A stretch of DNA of 64,000 bases from assembly GCA_036365145.1 (NCBI GenBank), contig JAEOAD010000024.1, positions 14,212,501-14,276,500 on the forward strand. Direction: 5' to 3'. The position numbers were made by a program, and so were the translations under genes. A model generated the notes under the pieces. It had not been told where the DNA came from. It saw only the letters and a program-made list of their open reading frames with translations, and did no database searches. Position 1 is the stretch's first letter. Each line of letters starts with the position of its first letter. Below, one piece after another: positions 11,654 through 22,496 of this stretch. The stretch comes from Orientallactaga sibirica. Lineage: Eukaryota > Chordata > Mammalia > Rodentia > Dipodidae.

Positions 11654-14600
11654 TTACAAGTTTGACCATTTTTCTTCAAATTGCTTTGTGTCATTTTTCC
11701 TTACTGCTGTGTAGAATTCCATTGTGTAGATATACCACATCTTAGCTATCCATTCATCTAATGATGGGCATCTGGGTTGATTCCAGCTCTTAGCTATTAT
11801 GAATTGAGCAGCTATAAACATGGTTGACCAAATAGCTCTGAACTGAGGCTTGGAGCTTTTAGGGTAAATGTCCAGTAAAGGGATACCTGGGTCTGTTGGT
11901 ACCTCTATAGTCATTCTTTTTAGGAGTCTCCATATTGCTTTCCATAGTGGCTGTACCAGCTTACATTCCCACCAATAGTGAGTGAATGAGGTTCCTATTT
12001 CTCCACACTCGCCAGCACTTGTTTTCATTAGAGTTTTTAACATTTGCTGTCCTTACTGGGGTAAGGTAGAATCTCATAGTTGTTTTAATTTGCTTTTCCC
12101 TGATGATTAGGTATGCTGAACATTTTCTTCAGTGTGTGTTTGCCATTTGTATTTCTTCCTTTGAGAACTTCCTGTGCAGTTCTCTGCCACATTTTGTGAG
12201 TGGGTTGTTTGATGTTCTATTGTTTAGGTTTCTGAGTTCTTTGTAGATTTTAGAAATTAGGCATCTGTCCAATGTATATCGGGCAAAATTTTTCTCCCAT
12301 TCTGTGGGTAATCTATTGGCTCTGCTTGTTGTATGTTTGTTGGTGAAAAAGCTTTTCACCTTCACGAGATCCCAATGGTTGAGTGATTGTTTCATTTCCT
12401 GAGCTACTGGGGTTTTGTTCAGGAAGTCTTTACCCACTCCTATATCATGGAAAGTTCCTTCTACTTTTTCTTTCAGTAGTAGCAGTGTTTCTGGTCTTAT
12501 ATTGAGGTCTTTGATCCATTTGGAGTTGATTTTTGTGCATGGTGAAATGTGTGGATCCAGTTTCATTTTCCTGCATTTGGTTATCCAGTTTGTCCAGCAC
12601 CATTTGTTAAAGATGCTATCTTTTTTCCAGTCTACATTGTTGGGACCTTTGTCAAATATCAAGTACCTGTAGTTACTTGACCCAAAGTCCAGATCTTTGA
12701 TTCTGTTCCATTGGTCTATCATCCTGTTTTTATGCCAGTACCATGTTGTTTTTCTTACTATGGCTTTGTAGTACAGCTTAAGATCAGGCATGGTGATGCA
12801 TCCAGAGGTATTTCTTTTGCTGATGATATGCTTGGATATCTGAGGCCTTCTGCCATTCCAAATGAATTTTGAGTCCATTTTTTCTATTTCTGTGAAGAAA
12901 GATGTTGGGGTTTTTATTGGTATTGCATTAAAGGTATTTTTTTTTTTTGATGCCATTGAAAAAGGGACAATGATGCTTATTTCTTTCTCTGTACCTTTGT
13001 CTTTTGTATATAGAAAGGCTACTGATTTTCGTGCATTGGCTTTGTATCCTGCTACTTTACTGAAGGAGTTAATCACTGTAAAGAGTTTTGAGATGTAGGT
13101 TCCCAGGTCACTTGTGTATATAATCATATCTGCAAATAGAGCTAACTTAACTTCTTCTTTCCAATTTGTATCCCTTTTATTTCTTTCTCCTGTCTTATTG
13201 CTTGAGCTACTACTTCCAGTACTATGTTGAAGAGCACAGGAGAGAGTGGACACCCCTGTCTTGTTCTGGATCTCAATGGGAATTCCTTCAGCCTCTCCCT
13301 ATTAAGTATTATTTGGGCTTTAGGATCTTTACATATAGCCTTTATTATGTTGAGATATAGACCATCTATGCCTAGTGTCTCCAATGTTTTGATCATGCAA
13401 TTATGTTGTATTTTGCCCAAGTCCTTTTCTGCATCTATGGAAATGATCATGTGGTTTTTGTGTTTAAGCTTATTTATGTGGTTTATTACATTGACAGATT
13501 TCCTTATGTTGAAACATCCCTCTGTTCCTGGGATGAAACCTACTTGATCCAGGTGGATAATGCTTTTGATGAGCTAATGAATTTGGTTTGTGAAGATTTT
13601 GTTCAGGATCTTTGCACTTTAATTCATCAGGGTAATAGGCCTATAGTTTTCTTTTCTTGTGGCAGCTCTGCCTGGTTTTGGTATTAGGGTGATGCTAGCT
13701 CCATAGAAGTAGTTGGGGAGCTTTCCCTGGTCTCCGATTGTGTGGCACAATTTGAGAAAAATTGGTTTCAGTTCTTCCATGAAGGTTTGATAGGATTCAG
13801 CTAAGAAGCCATATGGTCCCGGACTCTTGTTTTTAGAGAGGTTTTTGATTATCCTTTTAATCTTGATGGTTGTGATAGGTTTGTTTACGAGATTAATCTG
13901 TTCTGAATTTAGCTTTGGTAGGTGGTATGTGTCCAGGAATTCATCCATTTCCTCCATATTATCCAGTTTTGTGGAGTAGAGGATTTTGAAGTAAGTCCTG
14001 ATGATTCTCCCAATTTCACTTATGTCTGTTGTGATCTCTCCATTTTCATTTCTAATTTTAATTTGAGTTGTCTGGTTTTTTTTTTATTTTTTATTTATTT
14101 ATTTATTTTTGCTTGATCAAATTGGCCAGGGATTTATCAATTTTGTTTATTTTTTCAAAGAACCAGCACTTTGTTTGATCAATTCTCTTAATTGTCTTCT
14201 TAGTTTCCAATTCATTAATTTCTGTTCTGATCTTAATTATTTCTGTCTGTCTGGAGCTTTTTGGGTTGGATACCTCTTGTTTTTCCAATGCCTTTAGGTG
14301 GATGGTTAGGTTGTTGATTTGGGATCTCTCTGTCTCTGTTATGAAGGCATTCAGTGCTGTGAATTGTCCCCTGAGAACCACCTTCATTGTGTCCCATAAG
14401 TTTTGGTACAATGTGTTCGTATTGTCTTTCATTTCCGGAAATTTTGCAATTTCATTTTTTATTTCTTCTACTACCCATTTATTATTTAAGAGTGTGTTGT
14501 TCAGTTTCCAGGAGCTGGTTGGGTTCCTGGTGCAACTTTTGTTGTTAATTTCTAGCAATACAGCATTGTGATCTGATATCATGCAGGAAATTATGTCTAT

Positions 14601-15241
14601 CCTCCTAAATATATGGAGGCAGGCTTTATGACCCAGTATGTGATCTATTTTAGAGAAGTCCCATGAGCTGCTGAGAAGAATGTGAAATCTGTGGATTTGG
14701 GGTAGAATGTTCTGTAGATGTCTGTTAGGTCTAATTGATCCATGGTGTTGTTGAGCTCTCTTACTTCCCTGTTAATTTTCTGTTTGGGTGATAGTGGAGT
14801 ACTGAAGTCCCCAACTATGATGGTGTTGGTGGTTATTTGTGTTTTGTTTTCAAGTATGTTTTGTTTTATGAAGTGTGGTACACCTGTGTTTGGTGCATAA
14901 AGATTGATGATTGTGGTATCCTCATGTTGGATTGTTCCCCTGATGAGCAAGAAGTGGCCTTCTTTGTCTTTTTTGATTACTTTTGGTTTGAAGTCTATTT
15001 TATATGATATAAGTATAGCTACTCCTGCTTGTTTCTTATTTCTGTTTGCTTGGAATATCACTTTCCACCCTTTCACCCCAAAGAGGTGTCTGTCAATAGT
15101 GGTGAGGTGGGTTTCTTGAAGACAGCAGATTGAGGGGTCTAATTATCTGATCCACCATGTTAGCTTATGTTTCTTGATGGGTGAATTCAGGCCATTAATA
15201 TTTAGGGTAATAAGTGTGAGGTTTGACTTAATACCTGGCAT
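11654..15241 (-). pseudogene. L1 ORF2 (endonuclease-reverse transcriptase), inactivated
   Basis: L1 ORF2 encodes the apurinic-type endonuclease and reverse transcriptase that make the nick and copy the RNA at the target. The best start is the ATG at 15241 (M-P-G-I-K-S) leading into the conserved LITLNINGLNSPI block. The span of about 1196 codons is close to the family length. Open pieces lie at 15076-14645 (endonuclease), 14582-14103 (SDH motif, ISDHNAV), 13957-13619 (LIPKPG, RT fingers), 13450-13142 ([15 protein letters not shown]), 13253-12129 (RT palm to C-terminal) and 12043-11654 (C-terminal part, ending WSNL and stop). An in-frame TAA lies near 15140 and several frameshifts separate the pieces. 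An A/T-rich insertion near 14075-14108 breaks the frame. The RT motif FADD has lost one Asp codon (13125-13136) and the endonuclease GDFN motif reads GDFS (14798-14809). Confidence 0.92.
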
Positions 15242-15399
15242 ATTGTGGAGGTTTATGTGGTTTGGTATTTTCTTGGTCTTTGAGTTTTTGTGCCTTCTCG
15301 CAGTTTGGTTATTGTGTTCTGTTTCTTGCAGACACTTGTGGTTGGTTATTTGCTTCTTCTGTGTGTAGAATTCCCTGAAGTACTTTCTGTAGGTTTGGC

Positions 15400-16149
15400 T
15401 TTGTGTTCATATAGTTGTATAGCTGACTTTTATAGGGATTATGGGGGATATTTTTGCTGGATAAAGTAGTTTGGGTTGGAAGCCATAAGTTCTTAGAGTT
15501 TGCAGTGCTCCATTCCAGGCTCTTCTGGCTTTTAGGGTTTCCATTGAGAAGTCTGACATAATTCTGATGGGGTTTCTTTTATAGGTAATGTGTTGTTTCT
15601 CCCTAGCTGCTTTTAGGACTTTCTCTTTGTGCTTGATGTCTAGAGTCTTAATGGTAATATGTCTTGGAGAATTTCTTTGTCCAGTCTGTTTGGAGTTCTG
15701 CTAGCTTCTTGTGTCTTGATGGGACAGTCTTTTGAGGGGTGGGAAAGTTTTCTTCAGTAATTTTGTTGAATAGGTTTTCCATGCCTCTGGTCTGAATTTC
15801 TTCCCCTTCTGGTACACCCATGATTCGAATGTTCAGGCGCTTAAGCATATCCCACATTTCCCTCATGTTCTGTTCACAGACATTTTTGAACTTATTGAAA
15901 TTTTTGAAACTGTGTCTTCTGTTTTGTCTTCCAGTTCTGAGTTTCTATCTTCCACTTGGCTGGCTCTATTCTTGAGAGTTTCTGTAGAGTTTTGGGCCTG
16001 TACAATTTGGTTCATATTTTCTACTGCTTTTCATGTATAATTTCCATCCCTCTATCAAGTTCCCTTTTCACGTCATTTTCTGATTTTCTTAATGCTTCTT
16101 GAAGTTCATCCCTGCATTTTTTAATGTCTCCATTGAGCTTAGCTAGTTT

Positions 16150-16186
<37 letters not shown>

Positions 16187-16494
16187 CTCTTTCAGATCAT
16201 TTAACTATCTCTGGAACTTTTCCTGTTTTTTTTTTTTTTTTTTTTTTTTTTTCCTATTAGGTCTAATCTAGCAAGGACAACATTCATACAATTATTGGGT
16301 CTTTGTTGAGTTTCTGTAAGTTCTGCTATTTGCTTGGCTAGGGTTGCATAGCTTGTCTCTTCATTTTGGGGTTCTGATACTATAGTCTCTTCTATGATTT
16401 CATTAGAGACATCCATTGTGGGACTGGGCAATCTAGCTGGATTTACTTGCATATGATTTTTCATGCTATAACTTTTTTGCTGTGGTCTGCCCAT
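15400..16494 (-). pseudogene. L1 ORF1 (RNA-binding chaperone), inactivated
   Basis: ORF1p is the trimeric coiled-coil RNA-binding protein of the L1 particle. The start ATG is at 16494 (M-G-R-P-Q-Q-K-S). The N-terminal part stays open to about 16201. The RRM-domain start is recognisable at 15866-15648 (RIMGVPEGEE, ENLFNKITEENFP), and the C-terminal domain continues (KAAREKQHITYK; LYPAKIS) down to about 15405. Two long T-runs on the plus strand (16149-16183 and 16227-16252) are A-runs in the coding sense. They would encode poly-lysine in the coiled-coil region and shift frame. Several further stops interrupt the rest. Confidence 0.85.
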
Positions 16495-17642
16495 CACAAT
16501 GGTACAGAAAGCCTAGGGCGTGGGAAGCTAGCCTGCTGGCTTGGGGTGGAGGGGCAGCAGGGAGTTTAAGGTCAATTGCCTGAGGATTTCAGAGAGGCTC
16601 TGGTGGGGACCTGGGTCAGTGCTTGGGGATGGAAGGGTCAATGGCAAGTGTGTGCAGGGCTCAGAAAGGCTAGGGCAGGGACAGTGGTGTGCTGGGCTGG
16701 GTACCTGTTTGTGGGTGGGAGGAATCAGCAGTGGTACAGGTGGTTGTGCATGTGGGTCTCAGGAAGGCTAGGGCAGGGACACTGGCCTGTTGTGCTGTAT
16801 CCCTGCTTGGGGATGGGACCACAGACTGGGAGGGAAGACACACCTGGGGCTCATAAAGGCTAGGGCGGGGACATTGGTCTGTTGGGCTGTATCCCTGCTT
16901 GGGGGCAGGACCACAAAATATAGCTTATTTAAAAATGTCAAATCCAACCATCCATCAGATTTAACATATAAAAATTTACCCTGACAAGGATGGTGAAATT
17001 AGCCCTTCCGACACAAGCCTATATACCAGGCTTACTTGGTGAGTAATGACCTGGTGTAATCCCAGTTATCTTTTGGGACGGCTTTGGTCTCAGCTATGCT
17101 GAATGGGCGCTTGCTGTGCCGTGGGCTCAGGTGGGCTGGCTGGGTCTGTGGGTCACTGCTCTGATCATGCCGGGTGCTGTGTAGGTGAGCTCTCTTCCCC
17201 AGGTCTCTGTGCTTGCTGCCACTTATGCTGGCAGTGGGGGAGGGGAGGCTGTGGATGGAGACTGAACTTCCTCACAAGTTGGTCTCTGATGTCCTCCTTC
17301 CAGGTTTTGAGTTTTCAAGGAGGCTGGTGTGAGTGGAAAATCCCCTCACCTGTTTTTTTTCCCCCTGTGGCTCAGACCAAGGCTGCTGGCTGCTGCAGTG
17401 TGGAGCTCACCACCACTGTTGGAGCTGCTTCTGCCTGTTCCTGTGGGCTCTAGATGGTCTGGATCTCTCCTACTTCTGTGCTGTGGTTGATAATTTACTA
17501 TACACCTCACTTTTTAGTAGAAGAGTGTGTTTTGCTGGTTTTTTTTTTTTTGTTGTTTGTTTGTTTGTTTGTTTTTTTTGCTTTTTCTCTCCTAGGCTGT
17601 TTTGGTGTGGTTCCTATACTACCATCTTAACTGGAACTTCCT
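16495..17642 (-). promoter_or_regulatory. L1 5' UTR / internal promoter region
   Basis: GC-richer than the rest of the element. Near ORF1 it holds at least three related units anchored on 'aggctagggc(a/g)gggaca' at about 16667, 16764 and 16857, spacing 93-97 bp, with weaker relatives at about 16507 and 16590. This resembles the monomer-type promoters of rodent L1s, though the units are shorter than the roughly 200-bp mouse monomers. The extreme 5' end carries 'aagatgg', the core of a YY1 site, which in other L1s sets the start of transcription. Confidence 0.65.
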
Positions 17643-17656
17643 TTTTTTTTTAATTT

Positions 17657-17717
<61 letters not shown>

Positions 17718-17899
17718 GATGGGTGCACCAGAGCCTCTCAGTCACTGTGAATGAACTCCAGACACATGCGCCCCCTTGTGTGCATGTGCGACATTGCACA
17801 CTTGCATCACTTTTGAGTCTGGCTAAACATGGGACCTGGAGATTTGAACGGGCATTCTTAGACTTCACAGGCAGGTGCCTTAACCACCCTCCCCAACCC
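17641..17899 (-). repeat. Dip-like SINE, long form, with (CA)n tail
   Basis: Head at 17899, tail at 17641. It contains the extended middle found in the long form, including 'gcgcccccttgtgtgc' at 17768-17783 (a CTCF-like core on the minus strand). The tail includes a (CA)n array at 17659-17704 and (GA)n at 17704-17718, then an A-run on the minus strand that abuts the L1 5' end. Confidence 0.88.
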
Positions 17900-18401
17900 T
17901 AAAGGGTTTTTGTTGTTGTTGTTTGGCCAAGGCTTGGATGCATTCTTCTGTGTGATAATGAGGTCACATTTCTGACAGAAGAACTTCCTTGGGAGGAACT
18001 TTGCACCCCCCCAAGTCTAATGTTCAAACACTTTGGCAGTGAAGAAACATCTCATTCTACTCAGGCTCCAGAAATTTCTAGTTTGCAGACATTTCTTAGA
18101 ATTTTCTTTAGCAACAAGTAAACAAACATCATGGTAAAAGAAAGGGGCCTGATGGCAATTGGATAAGACTGGGTTCTTCAGAAAGGAACAGGATCATTCA
18201 ACATTGCACTTCAATATCTGTAGCCCCAATCTCAAGCCAGGCCCTGGCATCGGAAGCTGGTTATCACTTACTTGCATCTTGCCACTTGGCTTGTGTTTCC
18301 ACATCTCTACTGGATGTTGAAAGTGTACCTCTGGATAGCAAAAAGCCACCAGGGTCAATCTCTTTGGGTTACTGCAGGACAGACTGTACTTTCTGGAATT
18401 C
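17900..18401. other. Unique noncoding sequence
   Basis: No gene or repeat recognised apart from the short (TTG)n near 17908-17922. Confidence 0.4.
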
Positions 18402-18632
18402 TTTAAAAAAAAATATATTTTAATTTTAATGTTATTTATTTATTTGAGAGAAATAGAGAGAAAGAGGCAGCTAGAGAGAGAGTGTGTATGTGTGCTAGGG
18501 CCTCTAGCCCCTGCAAACAAACTACAGATGCATGTGCCACCTTGTGCCCTCTAGCTTATGTGGGTCCTGTGGAATAGAACCTTGGCCTTTGCAAGCAAGT
18601 GCCTTAACCACTAAGCCATTTCTGCAGCTCCA
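18402..18632 (-). repeat. Dip-like SINE
   Basis: Complete in order: T-rich and AG-rich tail on the left, 'ctgcaaacaaactacagatgcatg', 'gcttatgtgggtcctg', and head 'aaccactaagccatttctgcagc' on the right. Confidence 0.9.
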
Positions 18633-18924
18633 GAAATTTTAGTTGTATAAGTGTGTGTTCTCCATTCCAACATCACTAATCACATGTGGCTCTTGAGCAC
18701 ATGAAATATGAGTCATGGAAATGAGATGTTCTCTGCGTGTAAAATATACACGTCACCCTCAAATACTTAGTATAAATAAAGAAAGAAAAATAGCTTGATG
18801 GTACTTTTATTAATTACATATGAAATCCTAGTATTTTGAGAGTGTTAGGTTAAATATATACTACTAAACTTAATTTCATGGATTTTCCTCTCTTTCTCCC
18901 TTCCTTTTTCTTTCTTGAGGCAGC
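18633..18924. other. Unique AT-rich noncoding sequence
   Basis: No recognised feature. Confidence 0.3.
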
Positions 18925-19052
18925 ATCTGACTCTAGTCCCAGGCTGATTTGGAACTCATTCTGTAGCCCAGACTGGCCTTGAACTCAAGGTGAATCTCTC
19001 ACCTCAGTCTCCAGAGTGCTGCGAGGAAAGGCAAGTGCCACCACATTTGGCT
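18925..19052 (-). repeat. Old B1 SINE
   Basis: Reverse B1 order with many substitutions: 'aggcagcatctgactctag', 'ccaggctgatttggaactcattctgtagccc', 'gccaccacatttggc'. Confidence 0.75.
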
Positions 19053-19072
19053 TTCTTTTTCATTCTTTCCTG

Positions 19073-19306
19073 TTTTAAAAAATATATTTTATTTACTTAT
19101 TTATTTAAGAGAGAGAGAGAGAAACAGACAGAGAGAAAGAGAGAGAGAGAGAAAGAATGGATGTGCCAGGGCCTCCAGCCACTGCAAATGAAGTCCAGAT
19201 GCATGCGCTCCCTTGTGCATCTGGCTTATGTGGGTCCTAGAGAATCAAACCAGGATCTTTTGGCTTTGCAGGTAAATGCTTTAACTGCTAAGCCATCATT
19301 CAAGCC
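19073..19306 (-). repeat. Dip-like SINE
   Basis: Complete short-form element; the tail contains a long (GA)n run at about 19109-19155 on the plus strand, and the head ends 'aactgctaagccatcattc'. Confidence 0.9.
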
Positions 19307-19311
19307 CTCTC

Positions 19312-19412
19312 TTTTTCTTTCTTTAAAGACATGGCATGTTGTTGAACTCACAATGAACTCAAACTGACAATCCTCCTGTCTCAGCCCTTTAGGTACAGCC
19401 ACCATTTCCAGC
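19312..19412 (-). repeat. Degenerate B1 fragment
   Basis: 'gttgaactcacaatgaactcaaactgacaatcctcctgtctcagcc' resembles the centre of a reversed B1. The ends are poorly defined. Confidence 0.5.
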
Positions 19413-19950
19413 GTCCTTTACTCTTCCTAATGTGGCTTCTGGAACATTTAAAATTATATGTGCAGGGAGGGCTTTGGCACAAGTAACTCCTTATGCTGAA
19501 CTTCACATTATGTAAAACTACATATGTAACTCCCATTATATCTCTGTGCTGGTCTACAGAGAGCTTGGGAGGGGTGGGAGCAATTTTTCTTGTTGCATTT
19601 TCTCCTCATTCTATTTGTGGTAAGCAATAGTAGTGTTACCGTGGTCATGATGTTCTTCATCCTGAAAGGCGCATGTGCCCTTGGTGGTTAGTCCCTTATT
19701 CTAATGAGAGTGTAAATTGTCTGGAGTCCTTTCAACCACTGTCAACAAGCACAATGGGTGATAACTACTGAGTGAGGCAAAGTGCTGGATTTGAGGACTG
19801 CAGAACTGAGCAAAACCTGGTCATGGCCCTGGGAACCTTTTTCTCTAGAGATAAGACAGGTTACTGTGCAATTCCTGGTGTGAACTGTGAGATGTGCTGT
19901 CGTAGACTAAACACAGGGCCTGCATATAGAGAGAGACCTGGAAAACACAC

Positions 19951-19956
<6 letters not shown>
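19413..19956. other. Unique noncoding sequence
   Basis: No recognised repeat or gene. Confidence 0.35.
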
Positions 19957-19984
<28 letters not shown>

Positions 19985-20183
19985 TATGAATTTGTTTTGT
20001 AAATATTTTCTTTTTAGTTTGTTTAAGAGAGAGAGAGAATGGGTGTGCCAGGGCCCTATAGACACTGAAAATGAACCTCAGATGCATGCACCACCTTGTC
20101 CATCTGGCTTTATGTGGGTACTGGGGAATCAAACCTTGGCTTTGCAGGCAAGTGCCTTAACTGCTAAGCCATCTCTCCAGCCC
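19957..20183 (-). repeat. Dip-like SINE preceded by (CA)n
   Basis: (CA)n at 19957-19982, then a T-rich tail and a Dip in reverse with head 'aactgctaagccatctctccagccc' at 20159-20183. The centre is slightly shortened. Confidence 0.85.
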
Positions 20184-20192
20184 TTGATTGGT

Positions 20193-20193
20193 T

Positions 20194-20232
<39 letters not shown>

Positions 20233-20372
20233 TTTTTGAGCATAAGGTCTCACTCTAGTGCAGGCTGACCTTAAACTCACTCTGTAGTCCCAAGCTGGCC
20301 TCAAATTCATGGCAATCCTCCTACTTCTGCTTGCCAAGTACTGGGATTAAGGTGTGCACCAACACACCTGGT
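20193..20372 (-). repeat. B1 SINE with (TTTA)n tail
   Basis: (TTTA)n at 20193-20236 is the A-rich tail of a reversed B1 whose core runs to about 20372 ('aggtctcactctagtgcaggctgacc', 'tactgggattaaggtgtg'). Confidence 0.88.
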
Positions 20373-20518
20373 TATATATATGTATATTTCTTTAATTACA
20401 GAAGTAAAATAGTTATTATTTTAAAAAGAAAATACATATAATGTAGAAAGTGCACAAAACTCAGAATTGGCACTATTAGTATTCAAATATAATCCTTTCC
20501 AGAACTAAGTTTGTTGTA

Positions 20519-20659
20519 TCTGGACAGATGGTACACGCCTTTAATCCCAGCTCTCGGGAGGCAGAGGTTGGAAGATCACAGTGAGTTCAAGGCTACCCTG
20601 AGACTATATATGGAATTCTAGGTCTTCCTGGACTACAGTGAACCCCCCTACCTTGGAAA

Positions 20660-20715
<56 letters not shown>

Positions 20716-20745
20716 AAAAGAAAGAAACTAAAAAGAAAGAGAGAT
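20519..20745 (+). repeat. B1 SINE with (AAAG)n tail
   Basis: Forward B1: 'cgcctttaatcccagctctcgggaggcagagg', 'gtgagttcaaggctaccctgagac'. The tail is an expanded (AAAG)n array at about 20656-20745. Confidence 0.92.
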
Positions 20746-21258
20746 TAAACACAGCAGAAAAGTGTATTTGCATTTGCGTCTTCCCAATGGCTGTATCCAG
20801 AGTCTAACAATGGCCACCTACCTGTCCCCTGCACTGTGGCCCATCTGGGTGTGACTTCCTTCTCTGGCTGGCTTTCTGCTCGTTTGGAAACATGGACTCT
20901 GGGAGTTCAGCTTTGGGTAGTTCTTGAGTCTGAACTCTTGTAGGGGAGAGGAGAAAACAGAGGGAACTAACTCCACCAGATCAACCACTATGTTACAAAA
21001 GGATCAATCAAATTAATTCACCCAACAAAACCCATGGACTGAACAAGGGAAAGACTGATCCCTGTAAATAGAGACGCAGAAAAAACATCTGTCTGTCTAC
21101 TCCTATCTGTGCCACCCTATCTGTTTATCTGGCATCATAAACTATTGGCAAGAATGAGGGTGATAGAAAAGTGCTTAAGGCCTATGTTAAAGTGTAGGTT
21201 CCATTTACTGAGAGACACAGGACAAAGCCAGGTACCTATCTTTATCTTGGTTGACATT
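20746..21258. other. Unique noncoding sequence
   Basis: No recognised repeat or exon. Confidence 0.4.
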
Positions 21259-21527
21259 AGAAAGTGCCTTTTCCGGGGCTGGAGAGATGGCTTAGTGGTT
21301 AAGGTGCATGCCTGCAAAGCCTAAAGGACCCCAGTTCAAATCTCCAGGTCCCACATAAGCCAGATGCACATGGTGGCACATGCGTCTGGCATTCGTTTGC
21401 AGAGGCTAGAGGCCCTGGTGTGCCCATTCTTACTCTCTCCTCACTCTTCCTCTCTTTCTCTCCCTCTCTCTGTCTCTAATAAATAAATAAAAATACAGTC
21501 TTTAAAAAAAAGAAGAAAGTGCCTTTT
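21259..21527 (+). repeat. Dip-like SINE, young, with target duplication
   Basis: Near-consensus short-form Dip from 'ggggctggagagatggcttag' (21275) through 'ccagatgcacatggtggcacatgcg' to a CT-rich tail and aataaataaa. It is flanked by the 14-bp duplication agaaagtgcctttt at 21259-21272 and 21514-21527. The intact A/B-box-like head and the perfect duplication suggest recent insertion. Confidence 0.95.
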
Positions 21528-21994
21528 GCATGAACAATGTCATGGTTCCCCTTGATGAGGCATGCTTACCTCTTTTTAGTTGACATTTCTAGGAAGGAGA
21601 GCGGATACAACTCTTGGGGGTCTACATATGCACTACTGCTTGGGATAGGAGGCTACGTCTTCCCACTGTTTAAGGGAAGAAAGCTGCTCAGCTTTAACTT
21701 CTGGATGATGCCCATGTCTCAAGGAGAGGACTGGGATGGGAGCAGAGGATACTTAAGGCATGCTCCAGTTGAAGTGGGGAGAGAGCTGGAGGAAGGGAAC
21801 CTTAAGTAAGGGACAGTCTGTTTACAAGACCCGGGTCCCACAGGGCTTTGTGGTATGGTGCAGGGAACAACGATGTTTGAAAGCATCCTTGGGTTGGTTC
21901 CTCCTGCATTTAATGCTGAAGTTTCAGGGGGTAGCTGACTCTGCAGTAACTACATTGTCATCTAGCTTGGTGATGCCTGGAACAGGACCTCTTT
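21528..21994. other. Unique noncoding sequence
   Basis: No recognised repeat or gene. Confidence 0.35.
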
Positions 21995-22272
21995 TTCTAT
22001 TGTGTGTGTGGGTGTGGGTGTTCATGTGTGGATGCATGTGGAGATCAAAGGGCAATCTTGAGTGTCCACTTTTGTCATGCTCCTTGTTTTGAGGCAGGCT
22101 TTCTCTTGCTGTTTGCAGCGCTGTTTGCTAGAGCAGCTGGCCTGCAAGCCTCTGGACTCTCCTGGCTCAGCCATCTGCCTTCTCCCTGTAGGTGGTTACT
22201 TGTGTTCTAGGACACAAACTCACGTCACTGGGCTTGTGAGCTAGTGTTACAGCCACTGAGTATCCTCCCCCA
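21995..22272 (-). repeat. B4/B3-type rodent SINE, diverged
   Basis: TG-rich left end, 'catgtggagatcaaagggcaatcttgagtgtccac', 'ttgttttgaggcagg', then a degraded tRNA half at the right. Same architecture as the elements at 3640 and 6290. Confidence 0.55.
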
Positions 22273-22496
22273 CCTCCGCCCCCAGCCCTGCCTTCATCCT
22301 CTTTGCACGTCTGATAGAGTCAATGTCAGCCCTGAGCACAAGAGAATTTAGCAATGGCCAGCAATGGTCAGCAAAAGAAACTCCTCCAGTACAAGGGATG
22401 TCTGATTTCATTCATTGATCTGCCTCTCTTTTCTGATGAAAGGATTAGTGTCATAGAACTGTGGGTCAAAGAAGGTTCCGACATTTTCACATGTCA
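22273..22496. other. Unique noncoding sequence
   Basis: No recognised feature. Confidence 0.3.

Larger units (their letters stand above)
10184..17642 (-). mobile_element. Nearly full-length L1 LINE
   Basis: One continuous minus-strand element of about 7.46 kb. Its 5' end, at 17642, reads ggaagttccagttaagatgg, a typical rodent L1 start. Then come a GC-rich 5' UTR (about 16495-17642), ORF1 (to about 15400), ORF2 (15241-11654) and a 3' UTR of about 1.45 kb (11653-10184) ending in an A-rich tail. The length slightly exceeds the usual 6-7 kb because of poly(A) expansions inside ORF1 and the long UTRs. Both ORFs are broken. No clean target duplication of its own is visible; the element abuts the A-tail of a Dip SINE at 17641-17651. 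Confidence 0.93.

Noticed and set aside
12129..13253. 374-codon open frame as a host gene
   Set aside because: It is L1 ORF2 (reverse transcriptase palm through C-terminal region), in line with neighbouring ORF2 pieces on the same strand.
17103..17653. Cys/Trp-rich plus-strand frames of 106-116 codons
   Set aside because: They lie antisense in the L1 5' UTR and have no protein-family features.
21275..21345. tRNA gene suggested by the tRNA-like head of the Dip SINE
   Set aside because: The tRNA-related head is part of a SINE with a body, tail and target duplication; it does not fold as an intact cloverleaf on inspection.
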